The notes beneath the pieces were generated by a model. It was given only the letters and a program-made list of their open reading frames with translations. It searched no databases and was not told where the DNA came from. Made by a program: the position numbers and the translations under genes. A DNA stretch of 64,000 nucleotides, from contig CAYJKJ010000002.1 in assembly GCA_964370715.1 (NCBI GenBank), positions 62,001-126,000 on the forward strand. Reading direction: 5' to 3'. Shown here piece by piece: positions 42,405 to 52,481 of this stretch (the first letter of the stretch is position 1; the number at the start of each line of letters is the position of its first letter). Origin of the DNA: CAYJAY01 sp964370715 (GTDB lineage Bacteria; Bacillota; Clostridia; Oscillospirales; Ruminococcaceae).

Positions 42405-45400
42405 CCATCCCCCCATATGTTTCACCTTGATGGTCCGGTTTTTTAGTTTTTGCAAAAACCTTAAATCTTAGCACCAATGCCACCGCAAGAACTACAATCG
42501 ACACCGCCGACAATATCACCATTGAGTTGAGCGGAAAGCGGTCGTCGGTCTGCGGAACCGTTGTCACCCCTGTGCTTTCGGGTGGGTTTGTATAGGTATT
42601 GGTAATAACGGTTGAAAAATCTTGATACGAATAACTAGCCGAATACCCCGACGGCAGATTTTGAACCTCTCGAACTCGATATTCCATTGGGTTTCCGTCG
42701 ATAAACGCCGGCAAGTTTTGGAACAGATAGCTCCAACTATTACCGGATCCCGAAAGTATAACGTCGTTTGGATATATATAATAGGTGTCGCTAAAATCGT
42801 TTTCTCCGACTATGCTCTGTTCAAGATGAACCGATATCCAAGACGGCCTTGTTAAGCTTGTTGCCGCAAGATCTCCCGCCCAGTTTTTTGTAACGGTGTG
42901 GTTAATCGTTTCAACGCTATATGTGTGTGTAACATCGTATAAAAGCCCTCTTTCATCGGTTTGCGCCACATCTCCTTTATTATAAAAATTCGGCAACTCT
43001 CCAACTGTCGGCATATTAAACTCAGTAGGTTCTCCGCCATGGAACGCAAAAATGCCAGCCCACCTATATTCCCAAAGATCTCCTTGTTTAACTATAGTAG
43101 GTTCGGGGATAACTGCGCCTTCGGTTGGGCTTTCAAGTTGAACCAACACCTCATCGGGGCGGTTGGCAAAAAGATCTTGGTCGTCTTCCCAGTTTTTCAA
43201 AAGCACCACATCAATCTGCAAAGGCGTATGACTGTTTGTTAAACTAAACGACAATGTTTCTTGTTCGGGGTCGACCGTCTTTGCCTCGGTAGCTATTCTG
43301 TTTCCTGCCGACTGCCCTTGCGAGGTATATTCCTCCGGTATCGTTTCAAAAACTCTATAACTCGCCAACGCCAAATCATAGAATACCGGGATATTTTCAA
43401 AGGTATAAAACCAGCTGTTTCCCTCTTCGACAATGCTTGACGGCGAGACACCCTCAACAAACTTTCCACCCACTAGCTTTATGCCAAGCGGATCACTTTC
43501 AACCGTCGTCAGTTCCGGCCGAACGCCATCTCGGTCTCCGTCGTCATCCCAAACTTTTTCAAAAACCACCGTTACCGTTTGGTCACTGTATTCGTTTGTC
43601 GCAATCGCCTCGGTGTTGTCATCTAATATATTAAATCCATCTGTATACGGTTCTGGCGGTTTGTTGTCGGATTTGACTGCATACGAAACTTCATACCCCA
43701 GCGGAACCGTTTGTTCCTCCATATTATATGTTATTAGATTTCCTTGAACATCATACACCGGAATGTTTTCAACTATTTTTGATATCTTCTTGCTTCCAGA
43801 AAAATCCGCCGTCGAAAAATCAAGCTCCAACACCGTGTCGAAATCCTCTTGGTTTTTAACCTGCAAAAGCAAACAGACATCGGTTTGCATACGGTTTTCA
43901 TCGTCAAAATTGACCCAAACTTTTGTTAGAATTATATCGTTGACCTTAAGCGTGTTTGTTATATTAGCTCCGTTTTCTGTATACGAAATGCTTGTATCAA
44001 AGATATCTTTGTTTGTTTGTTCAACAACTTTGTATACAATCTCGTTTCCGTCTATATCGGTTATCGGAAGAGCTGAAAATGTGTGGCTATAGTTGTTTTG
44101 AGCGGTAAGAATAGCGGTGGTTTCTATCTCCCCAATATCAACCGTTTCATCTTCAACGGTTGGAACTATCGTTATCTCGACATCCCTCTTATACTGTTGG
44201 TATGAATAAACGTTCCAGTTTTTTGTAACGGTGAAATCTCTTGTGTTGCTGTTGTATCTATTGGTAATCGTTATCACTCCGTTTGTCGAAACCGAGCTAC
44301 TTTGGGTGAATTCCCCTAAAATCGGATCGTCTTGCGACAACAAAACTATCTCGGTTTCGTCTGCTCGATAGATCGCTTTTTCTCCGTTTATATGGGTGGG
44401 CAAAAGCTCTGTTTCGGTTTCAAAGTTTGGCAAAACTATCTCTACGCTATTTAAAACTTCGTTAGATACAGAACTTAGAATATCGGCTTTTATAGATTTT
44501 ATTTTCGCTATCTCTTGTTGTCCGCCATCGAAAATCTTTTTAACGGTTAGCTTGGTCATAACGGTGCTGTTGGTGATTGTTAATCCTTCTACCGTCTTTG
44601 CGTAACCTTTGGGAACGCTCTGTTCGCCCGCAGAATACAAAATCTCAACATCATCTACCGAAAAGGTCGGCATCTTTTCAAACAAAACCTGTTGGCTTTC
44701 CAAACTATCGCTAACTAAAAGAGTTTTGTTTTGCGAAACTATGCTTTTGTTATTTGCTGTTCCATCAAGCGAGATAACAAGCGTTTCGGGGCGATTATTA
44801 AACTCGTTGTTGTTGTCGTTCCACACCTTTGTTATCGTAACGTCGCCATCGTCTTCAACGAGTTTTCTCGTGTTTAACAGCTCTGTTTTGTTGCTATAAT
44901 ACGTTGGGGTTAATTCATATGCTTTTGATGGATTTTTTTCTATAACCCTATAGGTATAAACCTCTGTTTTGTTTCCGGCTTCAAGCGCATCAAACTTAAA
45001 ACTTGCCGTCCAACTTCCACTCGCTCCTACAGGCGTTAAAACAGCGCTTTTTCCGTCGACATCTTCAAACGTTTCTCCATCTACGCTTCGTTGCAACACA
45101 ACTTCGATGTTTGGCGGTGTTGAATCGTTATCTTTCGACAGGTCTTCCCATTCTTTTAAAACGGTGTGTGACGTTGTCATCGCTACAGAAACTTTTGTTA
45201 GCCTTGAAAACAACGACACATCTCTAACGGTGTCTCCTTCCCCGGTTTGGTGGCTTTGGGCGTTAAGGTTAATTTGATATAAAAACTCTTTTGTTGTTCC
45301 TGTTGTTGAGGAAAATTTAAGCTTGCCCCCCTCGACCGAAACGGAAAAATCGATAGGGTCTATCGGTGTTCCGTCAAGATTAAAAAGTGATATCGAATAA

Positions 45401-46890
45401 TCCTCATCCACCGTGTAACCGCTTGCCTTTATTTTATAAACATCCGACAAAAAGTCGTTGTCGACAACATCGATCACAATCTCTTCCCCAACCCCACAAC
45501 TTACCGCATCATCGGTTGTTTTTGGCGAAAGAGCGACAACGGGTTTCGGAAAATCAAACGCTTCCTCCGAAACAGTCTTAACGGTCGCAGTGGCGCTATC
45601 GTTTGAAAAAGCGTTTCCAAAGTTTTTTTCGGTATGCCGAATTCGATATGTAATCGTCGTCGGATTAAGCCGGTCGCTCGACACGGCAAGATTATTAATC
45701 GATATTTGATTGTTGTTAACGATAGGTAGATCAAAGCTGTTTGAATTCTCAACCAAAAGGCTATCCTCTATAAGTTGGAACTCTGCCGGCACAATATCGC
45801 TTATATCAACCTTTATCTCGATAGTCTGTTCGATTATCTCGGATAATTGTTTAAAGGCTTTTTTATAATCGCTTGCGGTTGAGCTGGAATCTAGCGGAAT
45901 GTATTTTGATGAATAGCTTTCTGTTTCATTCCATCTGTTGTTTAAGTCGGCATATTTCGATATATCTTCTTCGTTTAAAACTCGGTTGCTTTTGTATGCC
46001 GTTTCCCCCAAAAGCCGCTCGGCAAGCAGATAGTTATCGCTGTTCTTGTCATAGGCCGAAAGCATTCCAAACGTGAATATCTCGATATCTTCCGAAATAT
46101 TCGAAAGCTCTTGCCCCGCTTCTACCGCTTGGTTAAACTCCAGTTTGCTACAATTAGAACCGCTGTCGTCGTTTGTTGTGTTTTGGCTTTCATACCGATA
46201 TGTAGGTATCCCGTCGGTTATCATAACAACTATGAGTTTTTCGTTTTTGTTGTTGTTATTTGATGCCTCCCAACCGTTTGCTATAGTTTGAGCCATCAAA
46301 AACCCGCCCTCAGTGTTTGTGCCGTTTGACTTTATATCAAGAGCATCCGACACCGTCTCTTCCAGTTCGTCAACATCCTTGGTGAAATACCTTTCATAGA
46401 ACAGAGCCTCCTCGCCCGAATCATACTCGGTCCAGCTGTTGTTATAAAAGTTATAGCCGGAAGATTGCGAACCAAACGACACTATACCTATGTTGCAGTT
46501 TAAATCGACCAGATGTTCAATCAATCCTTCTGTCGAACCGCTGCCATTAAGCTGTTGTTCAAGCTCCTCTGCTAGCGATCTGCCGTCAACCTTGTTGCTC
46601 TCCATCGACCCCGATTTGTCGATAACAAACAAAATATCTCCTCCACCTTTTGGCGAAGTCTGCGAAGAACTTCCGCTAACCGAAAGCGTTATATCAAAAT
46701 ATTGATACAAGTTCCCCAAACTGTCGGTTTCGGTTGGCAACGTTGCTGTCACATCAACCGCTTGTTTCGAAAGAGAAATCTCGGTTTTTCCATCTTCCAA
46801 AATATAGTCTATAGCAGAAACCGTTGCCGGCAACAAACTGCACAAAACTATTGCGATTAGCGTTAACAGCGTTAACAATCTTTTTTTCAA
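42394..46890 (-). CDS. Large vWA/Cna-B surface protein, probable sortase substrate
   Basis: A secreted protein of about 1,498 aa. The signal peptide is followed by a von Willebrand A domain with the MIDAS motif DKSGSM (near residue 91) and ITDGIP. About eight Cna-B-type domains follow, each starting with a variant of KVW, KNW or KEW. The C-terminus carries TVPQTDDRFP, a hydrophobic segment and a basic tail, which is the layout of a wall-sorting signal. Such proteins act as adhesins or as tip subunits of sortase-built pili. TTG at 46890 is chosen because AAGGGGTG lies five bases upstream. Confidence 0.88.
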   Translation of the reverse strand: MKKRLLTLLTLIAIVLCSLLPATVSAIDYILEDGKTEISLSKQAVDVTATLPTETDSLGNLYQYFDITLSVSGSSSQTSPKGGGDILFVIDKSGSMESNKVDGRSLAEELEQQLNGSGSTEGLIEHLVDLNCNIGIVSFGSQSSGYNFYNNSWTEYDSGEEALFYERYFTKDVDELEETVSDALDIKSNGTNTEGGFLMAQTIANGWEASNNNNKNEKLIVVMITDGIPTYRYESQNTTNDDSGSNCSKLEFNQAVEAGQELSNISEDIEIFTFGMLSAYDKNSDNYLLAERLLGETAYKSNRVLNEEDISKYADLNNRWNETESYSSKYIPLDSSSTASDYKKAFKQLSEIIEQTIEIKVDISDIVPAEFQLIEDSLLVENSNSFDLPIVNNNQISINNLAVSSDRLNPTTITYRIRHTEKNFGNAFSNDSATATVKTVSEEAFDFPKPVVALSPKTTDDAVSCGVGEEIVIDVVDNDFLSDVYKIKASGYTVDEDYSISLFNLDGTPIDPIDFSVSVEGGKLKFSSTTGTTKEFLYQINLNAQSHQTGEGDTVRDVSLFSRLTKVSVAMTTSHTVLKEWEDLSKDNDSTPPNIEVVLQRSVDGETFEDVDGKSAVLTPVGASGSWTASFKFDALEAGNKTEVYTYRVIEKNPSKAYELTPTYYSNKTELLNTRKLVEDDGDVTITKVWNDNNNEFNNRPETLVISLDGTANNKSIVSQNKTLLVSDSLESQQVLFEKMPTFSVDDVEILYSAGEQSVPKGYAKTVEGLTITNSTVMTKLTVKKIFDGGQQEIAKIKSIKADILSSVSNEVLNSVEIVLPNFETETELLPTHINGEKAIYRADETEIVLLSQDDPILGEFTQSSSVSTNGVITITNRYNSNTRDFTVTKNWNVYSYQQYKRDVEITIVPTVEDETVDIGEIETTAILTAQNNYSHTFSALPITDIDGNEIVYKVVEQTNKDIFDTSISYTENGANITNTLKVNDIILTKVWVNFDDENRMQTDVCLLLQVKNQEDFDTVLELDFSTADFSGSKKISKIVENIPVYDVQGNLITYNMEEQTVPLGYEVSYAVKSDNKPPEPYTDGFNILDDNTEAIATNEYSDQTVTVVFEKVWDDDGDRDGVRPELTTVESDPLGIKLVGGKFVEGVSPSSIVEEGNSWFYTFENIPVFYDLALASYRVFETIPEEYTSQGQSAGNRIATEAKTVDPEQETLSFSLTNSHTPLQIDVVLLKNWEDDQDLFANRPDEVLVQLESPTEGAVIPEPTIVKQGDLWEYRWAGIFAFHGGEPTEFNMPTVGELPNFYNKGDVAQTDERGLLYDVTHTYSVETINHTVTKNWAGDLAATSLTRPSWISVHLEQSIVGENDFSDTYYIYPNDVILSGSGNSWSYLFQNLPAFIDGNPMEYRVREVQNLPSGYSASYSYQDFSTVITNTYTNPPESTGVTTVPQTDDRFPLNSMVILSAVSIVVLAVALVLRFKVFAKTKKPDHQGETYGGMDDN

Positions 46891-47181
46891 AAAAACACCC
46901 CTTAAAATAATTTTTTTCAAAAAGCCGTTTTGGATATAAACAGCTTGAGGTTAAATATTATTTTAAAGAGGATTTTTTTTAGGTCGAACATCGCCGTTGT
47001 AATCTAGTTGTTATTGTCATAAAATTGAATTGTTTTTAATTTTTTAAAATAACCGCCATATTTAAGGCGAAGATTTCACAATTGTTCTTATAAAAACTGC
47101 AAATTATTAATGATTGAGTGTTACAGTTAAACTAACTTCAAATATCTCATTTTTTTAAAGATTGGAGTTTTAATAAAAGTT

Positions 47182-47745
47182 ATGTTGAACGCAAAAAATG
47201 TTAAACGTAAAGAAACTAGCTATCTCGAAACAAAAAGCCTTTTTCTTTCCTCGTTCCCAAACAGCGAAAGAGTTCCTTTTTGGATTTTATACCTAGCCTC
47301 TAGGCTAAAACAAAAACTTATCGAGTTTAAAGCTTATTATGAAGACGGCGTTTTTTGCGGATTCACGTATATCATTAAACAAAAAGATTTTGTGTTCGTT
47401 TTGTATTTTGCGATAAACGATAAACTTCGCTCAAGGGGATATGGTTCAAAAATCCTTAGCTTAATAGCTGAAAAAGAAAAGCATAACAATATGTTTTTAG
47501 CTATCGAATCGGTTAGAGTTAAAAGCGAAAACAGCGAATACAGATTAAAACGACAGGGATTTTATTTTAAAAACGGTTATTGTGACACTGGGTTTTGCTT
47601 TAAAGAGAAGGAAAACCTTTTCGATATTCTTTACAAAGGCGAACCGCTTCCAGAAAGCCAATATCAAGATATCTTCGAAAAAGTCTCACGCGGTCTTTGG
47701 CAAAAGATAAAAAAAGACAGCGCACTGCAAGACAAAGGTCTATAA
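47182..47745 (+). CDS. GNAT-family N-acetyltransferase
   Basis: The acetyl-CoA-binding motif is recognisable in the centre (INDKLRSRGYGSKILSLIAE), with the preceding strand FVFVLYFAI and the later GFYFKNGYCDTGF typical of GNAT proteins. The length of 187 aa is in the family range. The substrate is unknown. The ribosome binding site is weak. Four copies of a 16-bp tandem repeat start 15 bp after its stop. Confidence 0.78.
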   Translation: MLNAKNVKRKETSYLETKSLFLSSFPNSERVPFWILYLASRLKQKLIEFKAYYEDGVFCGFTYIIKQKDFVFVLYFAINDKLRSRGYGSKILSLIAEKEKHNNMFLAIESVRVKSENSEYRLKRQGFYFKNGYCDTGFCFKEKENLFDILYKGEPLPESQYQDIFEKVSRGLWQKIKKDSALQDKGL

Positions 47746-47760
47746 AACACAGTGGGCTAC

Positions 47761-47824
47761 ATAAGACACCGTCTATATAAGACACCGTCTATATAAGACA
47801 CCGTCTATATAAGACACGGTCTAT
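47761..47824. repeat. Tandem repeat, four copies of a 16-bp unit
   Basis: The unit ATAAGACACCGTCTAT occurs three times exactly and once with one change (ACGG for ACCG). Each unit contains the small inverted repeat AGAC/GTCT. The array lies between the GNAT and the GH25 gene. Confidence 0.95.
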
Positions 47825-47907
47825 AGAGAATTTGCCAATGCTTCGGCAAGCTCTATTTAATATATATTTCCCAAGTTGTTTTTTACCCACGCTACAAAGC
47901 AGTAGCA

Positions 47908-47950
47908 AAAACGACAACGCCGAACCGTAATGGCTAGGCGTTGTCGTTTT
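47908..47950. terminator. Bidirectional terminator between GNAT and GH25 genes
   Basis: AAAACGACAACGCC and GGCGTTGTCGTTTT form a 14-bp perfect stem; it can serve both converging genes. Confidence 0.85.
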
Positions 47951-47957
47951 GTATTTG

Positions 47958-48758
47958 TTATTCTTGTTGTTCTAAAAATACCGGTCTAAAAGCTATTCTT
48001 GGTTGTTTCGTCCAATCGGTTAAGCGAAAGAGTTGTTCTATCGTTCCTTTAAAAACGTTAAGGTCGATATATTTTTCAACTCCATCATACCCCGGCAGTT
48101 CCCCTGTGTGGGAATATTGCCAAAATCTCCAGTTCATATCCTCTTTGATATACCCCAAAATATCCGCTACCCATAGCGTGTATTCGTCATAGTCGTCGCC
48201 TAGATATTTATCTTTCATTCTCTCATTAACATATATAATCGGCTTAACGCCATATGCATATTCTATATTGCTGATCATCTGGTCGAGAATCAAACGAACG
48301 TGTTCAACGCTCGGCGGGAAATAATAGTATTTTCCGTATAGCTCAAGATCGATAACGGGAGGAAGCATATTTTCAACTATCGGAACATTTCTTGTAAAGT
48401 TATCCGCTTGGGTTTCTCCAAACGATTCAAAGCTTAGAAAATGGTACGCTCCGATAGCCATATCGGTTTTTGAAGCCGCTTGCCAGTTTTGCATGAAATA
48501 TTTATCGACGTGGGTTGACCCCTCGGTTGCTTTAATAAATGCAAATTTAATACCTTGTTGCTCCAAAACCTCCCAATCAACATCCCCTTGATAGGAGGAA
48601 ACGTCGACACCTCTAATAGGATAGGTCATGTTTGGTTCGCTTAATCTTATATATCCCAGATTAACAAGCAACAAAATAGCGCCTAGCGCCGAAAGCGTTA
48701 TAGCCACAAAAATAATAACTCGCTGTTTAATTGTTAAGTTGCGTATTATTTTCAACAT
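47958..48758 (-). CDS. Membrane-anchored GH25 muramidase
   Basis: Family 25 lysozymes cut the glycan backbone of peptidoglycan. One membrane helix (residues 13-36) anchors the protein with its catalytic domain outside. The domain starts at RGVDVSSYQGDVDWE; the catalytic acids are in PPVIDLELYG, and WRFWQYSHTGELPG is the conserved C-terminal strand. The protein has 266 aa and no extra binding domain. It may remodel the wall near surface structures; its neighbours do not show a joint operon. Confidence 0.92.
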   Translation of the reverse strand: MLKIIRNLTIKQRVIIFVAITLSALGAILLLVNLGYIRLSEPNMTYPIRGVDVSSYQGDVDWEVLEQQGIKFAFIKATEGSTHVDKYFMQNWQAASKTDMAIGAYHFLSFESFGETQADNFTRNVPIVENMLPPVIDLELYGKYYYFPPSVEHVRLILDQMISNIEYAYGVKPIIYVNERMKDKYLGDDYDEYTLWVADILGYIKEDMNWRFWQYSHTGELPGYDGVEKYIDLNVFKGTIEQLFRLTDWTKQPRIAFRPVFLEQQE

Positions 48759-49054
48759 AGTTTCACACTTTTATAAAAAATTTCTAAATCTATTTTATGA
48801 ATTATATCATGAAAATATGAATTAGATACAATTATACCACAATTTAAGCAAAGACTACAAAAATATCAAAAAATATAGGTAATTTTAATTAAAAATTGCA
48901 AAAAACTCTTGTACAAAACAAGCAAATAGTTTAAAGTATATATATGAGAGTTTTAAGCTATTTTGTTTTTTTATTGGATAAAGCTTTTATTTAATTTAAC
49001 AAAACTGCTTTTGCTCATCTTTTTTAAGAAACTTTGAATGAGGAGTGTTTTTTT

Positions 49055-50455
49055 ATGGTTAAGCAAACCCAAATGGTTGAACTTATTGTCGAAAACAAAC
49101 CCGGCGTTTTAGACAGAATTGTAGGGCACATAAGAAAAGAAGGTTGGAACATCAAGAGCATAACGGCAGACGAGACCAACGATCCCGCTATCTCAACGAT
49201 GCAGATTAAAATTTCGGGGAACTATTCAAAGCTCGAGCGAGTTGTCGACAAGTTGATAGACATAAACTGTGTTTTAAAAGCCGCTATCGAAAAAGACGGC
49301 GAACTAGTCGTAAAAGAAAAGCCACAAATGGAAGAAGTTCGCAAAGTTGTTGAAGGCATTCCAATAGTCGGCGACAAAAAAGAGGGAGCTATTCGTATAC
49401 TCGCCATCAACCCCGGGTCGACTTCGACAAAGTTTGCTGTCTATGACGACCAAAAGATGGTTCTTGTCCATGTCATTCGATATGACAGAGGTCGTTTAAT
49501 GAAATGCGGACCCACGATACTAGACCAAAAAGAACTGCGCTTACAAGGAATTCTCGATATTCTAAAAGAAGCAGAGATCGATATTAAATCGTTTGATGCA
49601 ATCTCCGGCAGAGGCGGAATTGTTAAACCAATCATAAGCGGCACATACAACGTCAACGAAGATATGTTAAAAGATCTTCACACGATAGCCGCCATGAGGC
49701 ATCCTTCCGCTCTTGGCGCTATCATCGCAAAAGAACTTGCGGATGAAGTTGGCATACCGGCTTACGTTGTTGATCCCGTTGTTGTTGATGAATTCGACCA
49801 ACACGCAAGAATTTCGGGAATGCCCGGTATCGAAAGAAACTCATTGTTCCATGCGCTTAACCAAAAAGCTATTGCAAGGCGACATTCGGCGGTTATCGGC
49901 AAACAATATGAAAACTGCCGTTTTGTTATCGCCCATCTTGGCGGCGGCATAACTATCGGTGCGCATAGATACGGAAGAGTTATCGACTGTAACGACGGTT
50001 TGTCGGGCGAAGGCCCATTCACCCCCGAGCGCCCCGGTTCGATCCCCATCGTTCCGCTTATCGAGATGTGTTATTCCGGCGAATATTCAAGGGAAGAGAT
50101 GCTCGACAAGGTTACAAGAGCTAGCGGAATGCTAGGATATCTTGGAACAAACGACGCTCAAGTTGCGGAACACATGATCTCGGAAGGTGATGAATTTGCG
50201 GCTCTCGTCGTCGATTCGATGGCATATCAAGTTGCAAAAGAAATTGCAGCTATGTGTGCGGTTCTTTCGGGTTCTGTCGATGCAATCCTTTTAACCGGCG
50301 GCATAGCATACAGCACTCGTTTTTGCGGCGAGATTAAAAAGCGTGTCGATAGCTTTGCGCCTGTCTTTGTCTATCCTGGCGAAGATGAAATGGATGCGCT
50401 CATGAGCGGAGCTATGAGAGTTTTGCGTGGCGAAGAAAAAGCAAAGACTTATTAA
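49055..50455 (+). CDS. buk: Butyrate kinase with N-terminal IlvH-like ACT domain
   Basis: Residues 5-78 form an ACT domain of the acetolactate-synthase small-subunit type (VELIVENKPGVLDRIVGHI, then WNIKSITADETNDPAISTM). After a charged linker (79-112) comes a full-length butyrate kinase of about 354 aa with ASKHA motifs LAINPGSTSTKFAVYD, FVIAHLGGGITIGAH and ILLTGGIAYS. Butyrate kinase makes ATP and butyrate from butyryl phosphate; branched-chain acyl phosphates are also used in this family. The ACT domain suggests allosteric control by a branched-chain amino acid, which is inference. The ATG at 49055 has GAGGAG upstream. No phosphotransbutyrylase gene is adjacent. Confidence 0.92.
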   Translation: MVKQTQMVELIVENKPGVLDRIVGHIRKEGWNIKSITADETNDPAISTMQIKISGNYSKLERVVDKLIDINCVLKAAIEKDGELVVKEKPQMEEVRKVVEGIPIVGDKKEGAIRILAINPGSTSTKFAVYDDQKMVLVHVIRYDRGRLMKCGPTILDQKELRLQGILDILKEAEIDIKSFDAISGRGGIVKPIISGTYNVNEDMLKDLHTIAAMRHPSALGAIIAKELADEVGIPAYVVDPVVVDEFDQHARISGMPGIERNSLFHALNQKAIARRHSAVIGKQYENCRFVIAHLGGGITIGAHRYGRVIDCNDGLSGEGPFTPERPGSIPIVPLIEMCYSGEYSREEMLDKVTRASGMLGYLGTNDAQVAEHMISEGDEFAALVVDSMAYQVAKEIAAMCAVLSGSVDAILLTGGIAYSTRFCGEIKKRVDSFAPVFVYPGEDEMDALMSGAMRVLRGEEKAKTY

Positions 50456-50479
50456 TTGATAAACTATTCAAAACAACAC

Positions 50480-50520
50480 ATTCGGCGTTTGATGAGGCTA
50501 TCATCAAACGCCGAATTTTT
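50480..50520 (+). terminator. Terminator after the butyrate kinase gene
   Basis: ATTCGGCGTTTGATGA and TCATCAAACGCCGAAT form a 16-bp perfect stem with a five-base loop and T6. Confidence 0.93.
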
Positions 50521-50536
50521 TCTTTTATAAAAATTT

Positions 50537-52435
50537 TTATCCCAACATCAAAAGCCCTAGTTTTTGGAGGACTATCTCTGTGCTAAGGTCGGAATAATAC
50601 CTAGCGCCGAGCTTTGTTTTAAATTCATAGTATACCTCTAGTTTATAATCGTCGTCCTCATCAAAAAAATCTACTATATCGCTATTAAAAATAATCTGTT
50701 GTTGTTTATTGACGATATCAAGCCCAACAATGGGAGAACCTGTTGAATCCGCTTTTAAATCATCATAATAGTTTAATGCCGCTGTTTCCTCTTTTCTTGA
50801 AAACTTTAAAGCATCTTTATCGGTCTCTGTTGTAACGGTGTTCATACTGTTTGTTGTTTTGTCTAGATAGTATTCACCATCGTCATCTTGATAGTATATA
50901 TAAACCTCAAATTTTCTATCAAAATACTTTGCGTTTAGTTCGTTAACGTTTAAGGTGACGTTCGACATTTGGTCGCTATTAAGCGCTTCTCCTTTTAATG
51001 ACCCATCTTCAAAAACCGTAGGCATAACAAAATATGAAAACTCTGTCGTGTCTCCCGTTTCTTTATAAACCTTTATCTCGGGTATAACGATATCGTTCAA
51101 CGTATAGTTAACGATATGTCGAATTCCGTTTGCCATCGAAACCTGTTCCAAAAGCATCTCCCAATCGACAAACCCTGCCACACCGGCGTTGTTTGCGTTG
51201 TCGAGTTCCCTCGCTTGGTTTTCGAGCAGGATCTCATCGAGAACGGGATAGAAAACCGCTTTATCGTTGTATGTATCGTTTTTGTTGTCCCCCGAAAGGG
51301 TGTCGGCAAACGGTGTGTTAAATTCGGTTGTTACGATGTGTTTCATATCTACCGGCAATACGTTGTCGTTTTCTTTTGCGCCAAATGCATATATGTTTTT
51401 ATGTATATATCCCGAAGAAGGAACTGAGGAAGGGGAAGAAGACGATCTTCCGGAATATACTAAAAGTTCCTCCGCTATCTTTGATATGTTCAACGTGATA
51501 TCAGGAAGCGGATTGGTGGGTGTAGATAAAGGATCGGGAATTTCGAGACCAACTAGCCCTAAATCAAACATAACCGCTACCGCATCTTGGTTGTTTGGGT
51601 CGAGCAGTTTGCTATCCATAATAACTTTAAGCTGTTCATCTGTGAAATCGTTTGTTTTGTAGTCATCAGCGAGGTTTGGTTCTGTTTGTCCCTCAAACCC
51701 GGCCGAAAAAACAATCATGTTAGCTGATTTTATAAGCGTTTCAAGCTCGTTGTCGGTGTCTATCTTGTCATCATCCGGAGTTATGCTTATGACTTCTATT
51801 TTAATATTTGAGTTTACTTCATCAAAAACATACTTTTTAAACCAGTTGTTGTTGGTGTAGCCCTTTATTATCTCGCTGTAAAAAACGGTGTGTGAAGCGC
51901 CGCTTTCGTCCTTTGTAAAATTATGCGTTCCGCCTGTTCCAACATATTCATATGCTGTTGGTGTCGACGCCGGTCTTTCGATAAATCCTCCGTTTTGGGG
52001 TGTGTTTGTATCGGCAATAAACTCGCCGTTAACCGTTGTCGTAGTCTCGGCAATCGCTATGCTAACTGCTCCGCTCGGTTGCTCCTTTTCCCATGGGAAC
52101 GCGTCCACCGTCGAGAGAGGTGCGCTGTCGTCGTTTGCCATAACGCCTTTATTGATCATCTCGCTAACAAAAGCATTGTATCCCGCTACGTCGGTGTAGG
52201 TCGTTGGTGCAAACGGCTCTTGCTCTCCTATGTAATAACCAATGCTTCCTGTTTTGTCTTTTGGAACTATCTCGATAATTCTATAGATTGAGTTTGGGGT
52301 TTTCTCGAGGTTTTCGATAGAGGCATACGACGGAATTGTCGCCGAATATCCTTTTGCCGCCACCATTAAACCGAAAAACATCATCACAATCGTTAATAAC
52401 GTTATCTTTAAATTTTTTGTTGTTTTCATCTTCAT
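50537..52435 (-). CDS. Exported pilus-locus protein, DUF5057-like
   Basis: A 632-aa protein with an N-terminal signal peptide (hydrophobic residues 10-31) and no further membrane segment, so it is secreted. The opening IYRIIEIVPKDKTGSIGYYIGEQEP resembles DUF5057 proteins. Further landmarks are NMIVFSAGFEGQ and NGIRHIVNYTLNDI. The C-terminal 180 residues look like beta-sandwich modules (FEVYIYYQDDDGEYYLDK). It is last in the type IV pilus operon after the minor pilins, which suits a pilus-tip or adhesion protein analogous to PilY1. That role is inference. Confidence 0.75.
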   Translation of the reverse strand: MKMKTTKNLKITLLTIVMMFFGLMVAAKGYSATIPSYASIENLEKTPNSIYRIIEIVPKDKTGSIGYYIGEQEPFAPTTYTDVAGYNAFVSEMINKGVMANDDSAPLSTVDAFPWEKEQPSGAVSIAIAETTTTVNGEFIADTNTPQNGGFIERPASTPTAYEYVGTGGTHNFTKDESGASHTVFYSEIIKGYTNNNWFKKYVFDEVNSNIKIEVISITPDDDKIDTDNELETLIKSANMIVFSAGFEGQTEPNLADDYKTNDFTDEQLKVIMDSKLLDPNNQDAVAVMFDLGLVGLEIPDPLSTPTNPLPDITLNISKIAEELLVYSGRSSSSPSSVPSSGYIHKNIYAFGAKENDNVLPVDMKHIVTTEFNTPFADTLSGDNKNDTYNDKAVFYPVLDEILLENQARELDNANNAGVAGFVDWEMLLEQVSMANGIRHIVNYTLNDIVIPEIKVYKETGDTTEFSYFVMPTVFEDGSLKGEALNSDQMSNVTLNVNELNAKYFDRKFEVYIYYQDDDGEYYLDKTTNSMNTVTTETDKDALKFSRKEETAALNYYDDLKADSTGSPIVGLDIVNKQQQIIFNSDIVDFFDEDDDYKLEVYYEFKTKLGARYYSDLSTEIVLQKLGLLMLG

Positions 52436-52481
52436 TGCTTTTGCATTTCCCTTTTAACTGTTTCTCTGTCTGTTTCTTTTT

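Noticed and set aside
47761..47824. Possible CRISPR array
   Set aside because: The 16-bp units follow one another without spacers and no cas genes are present.
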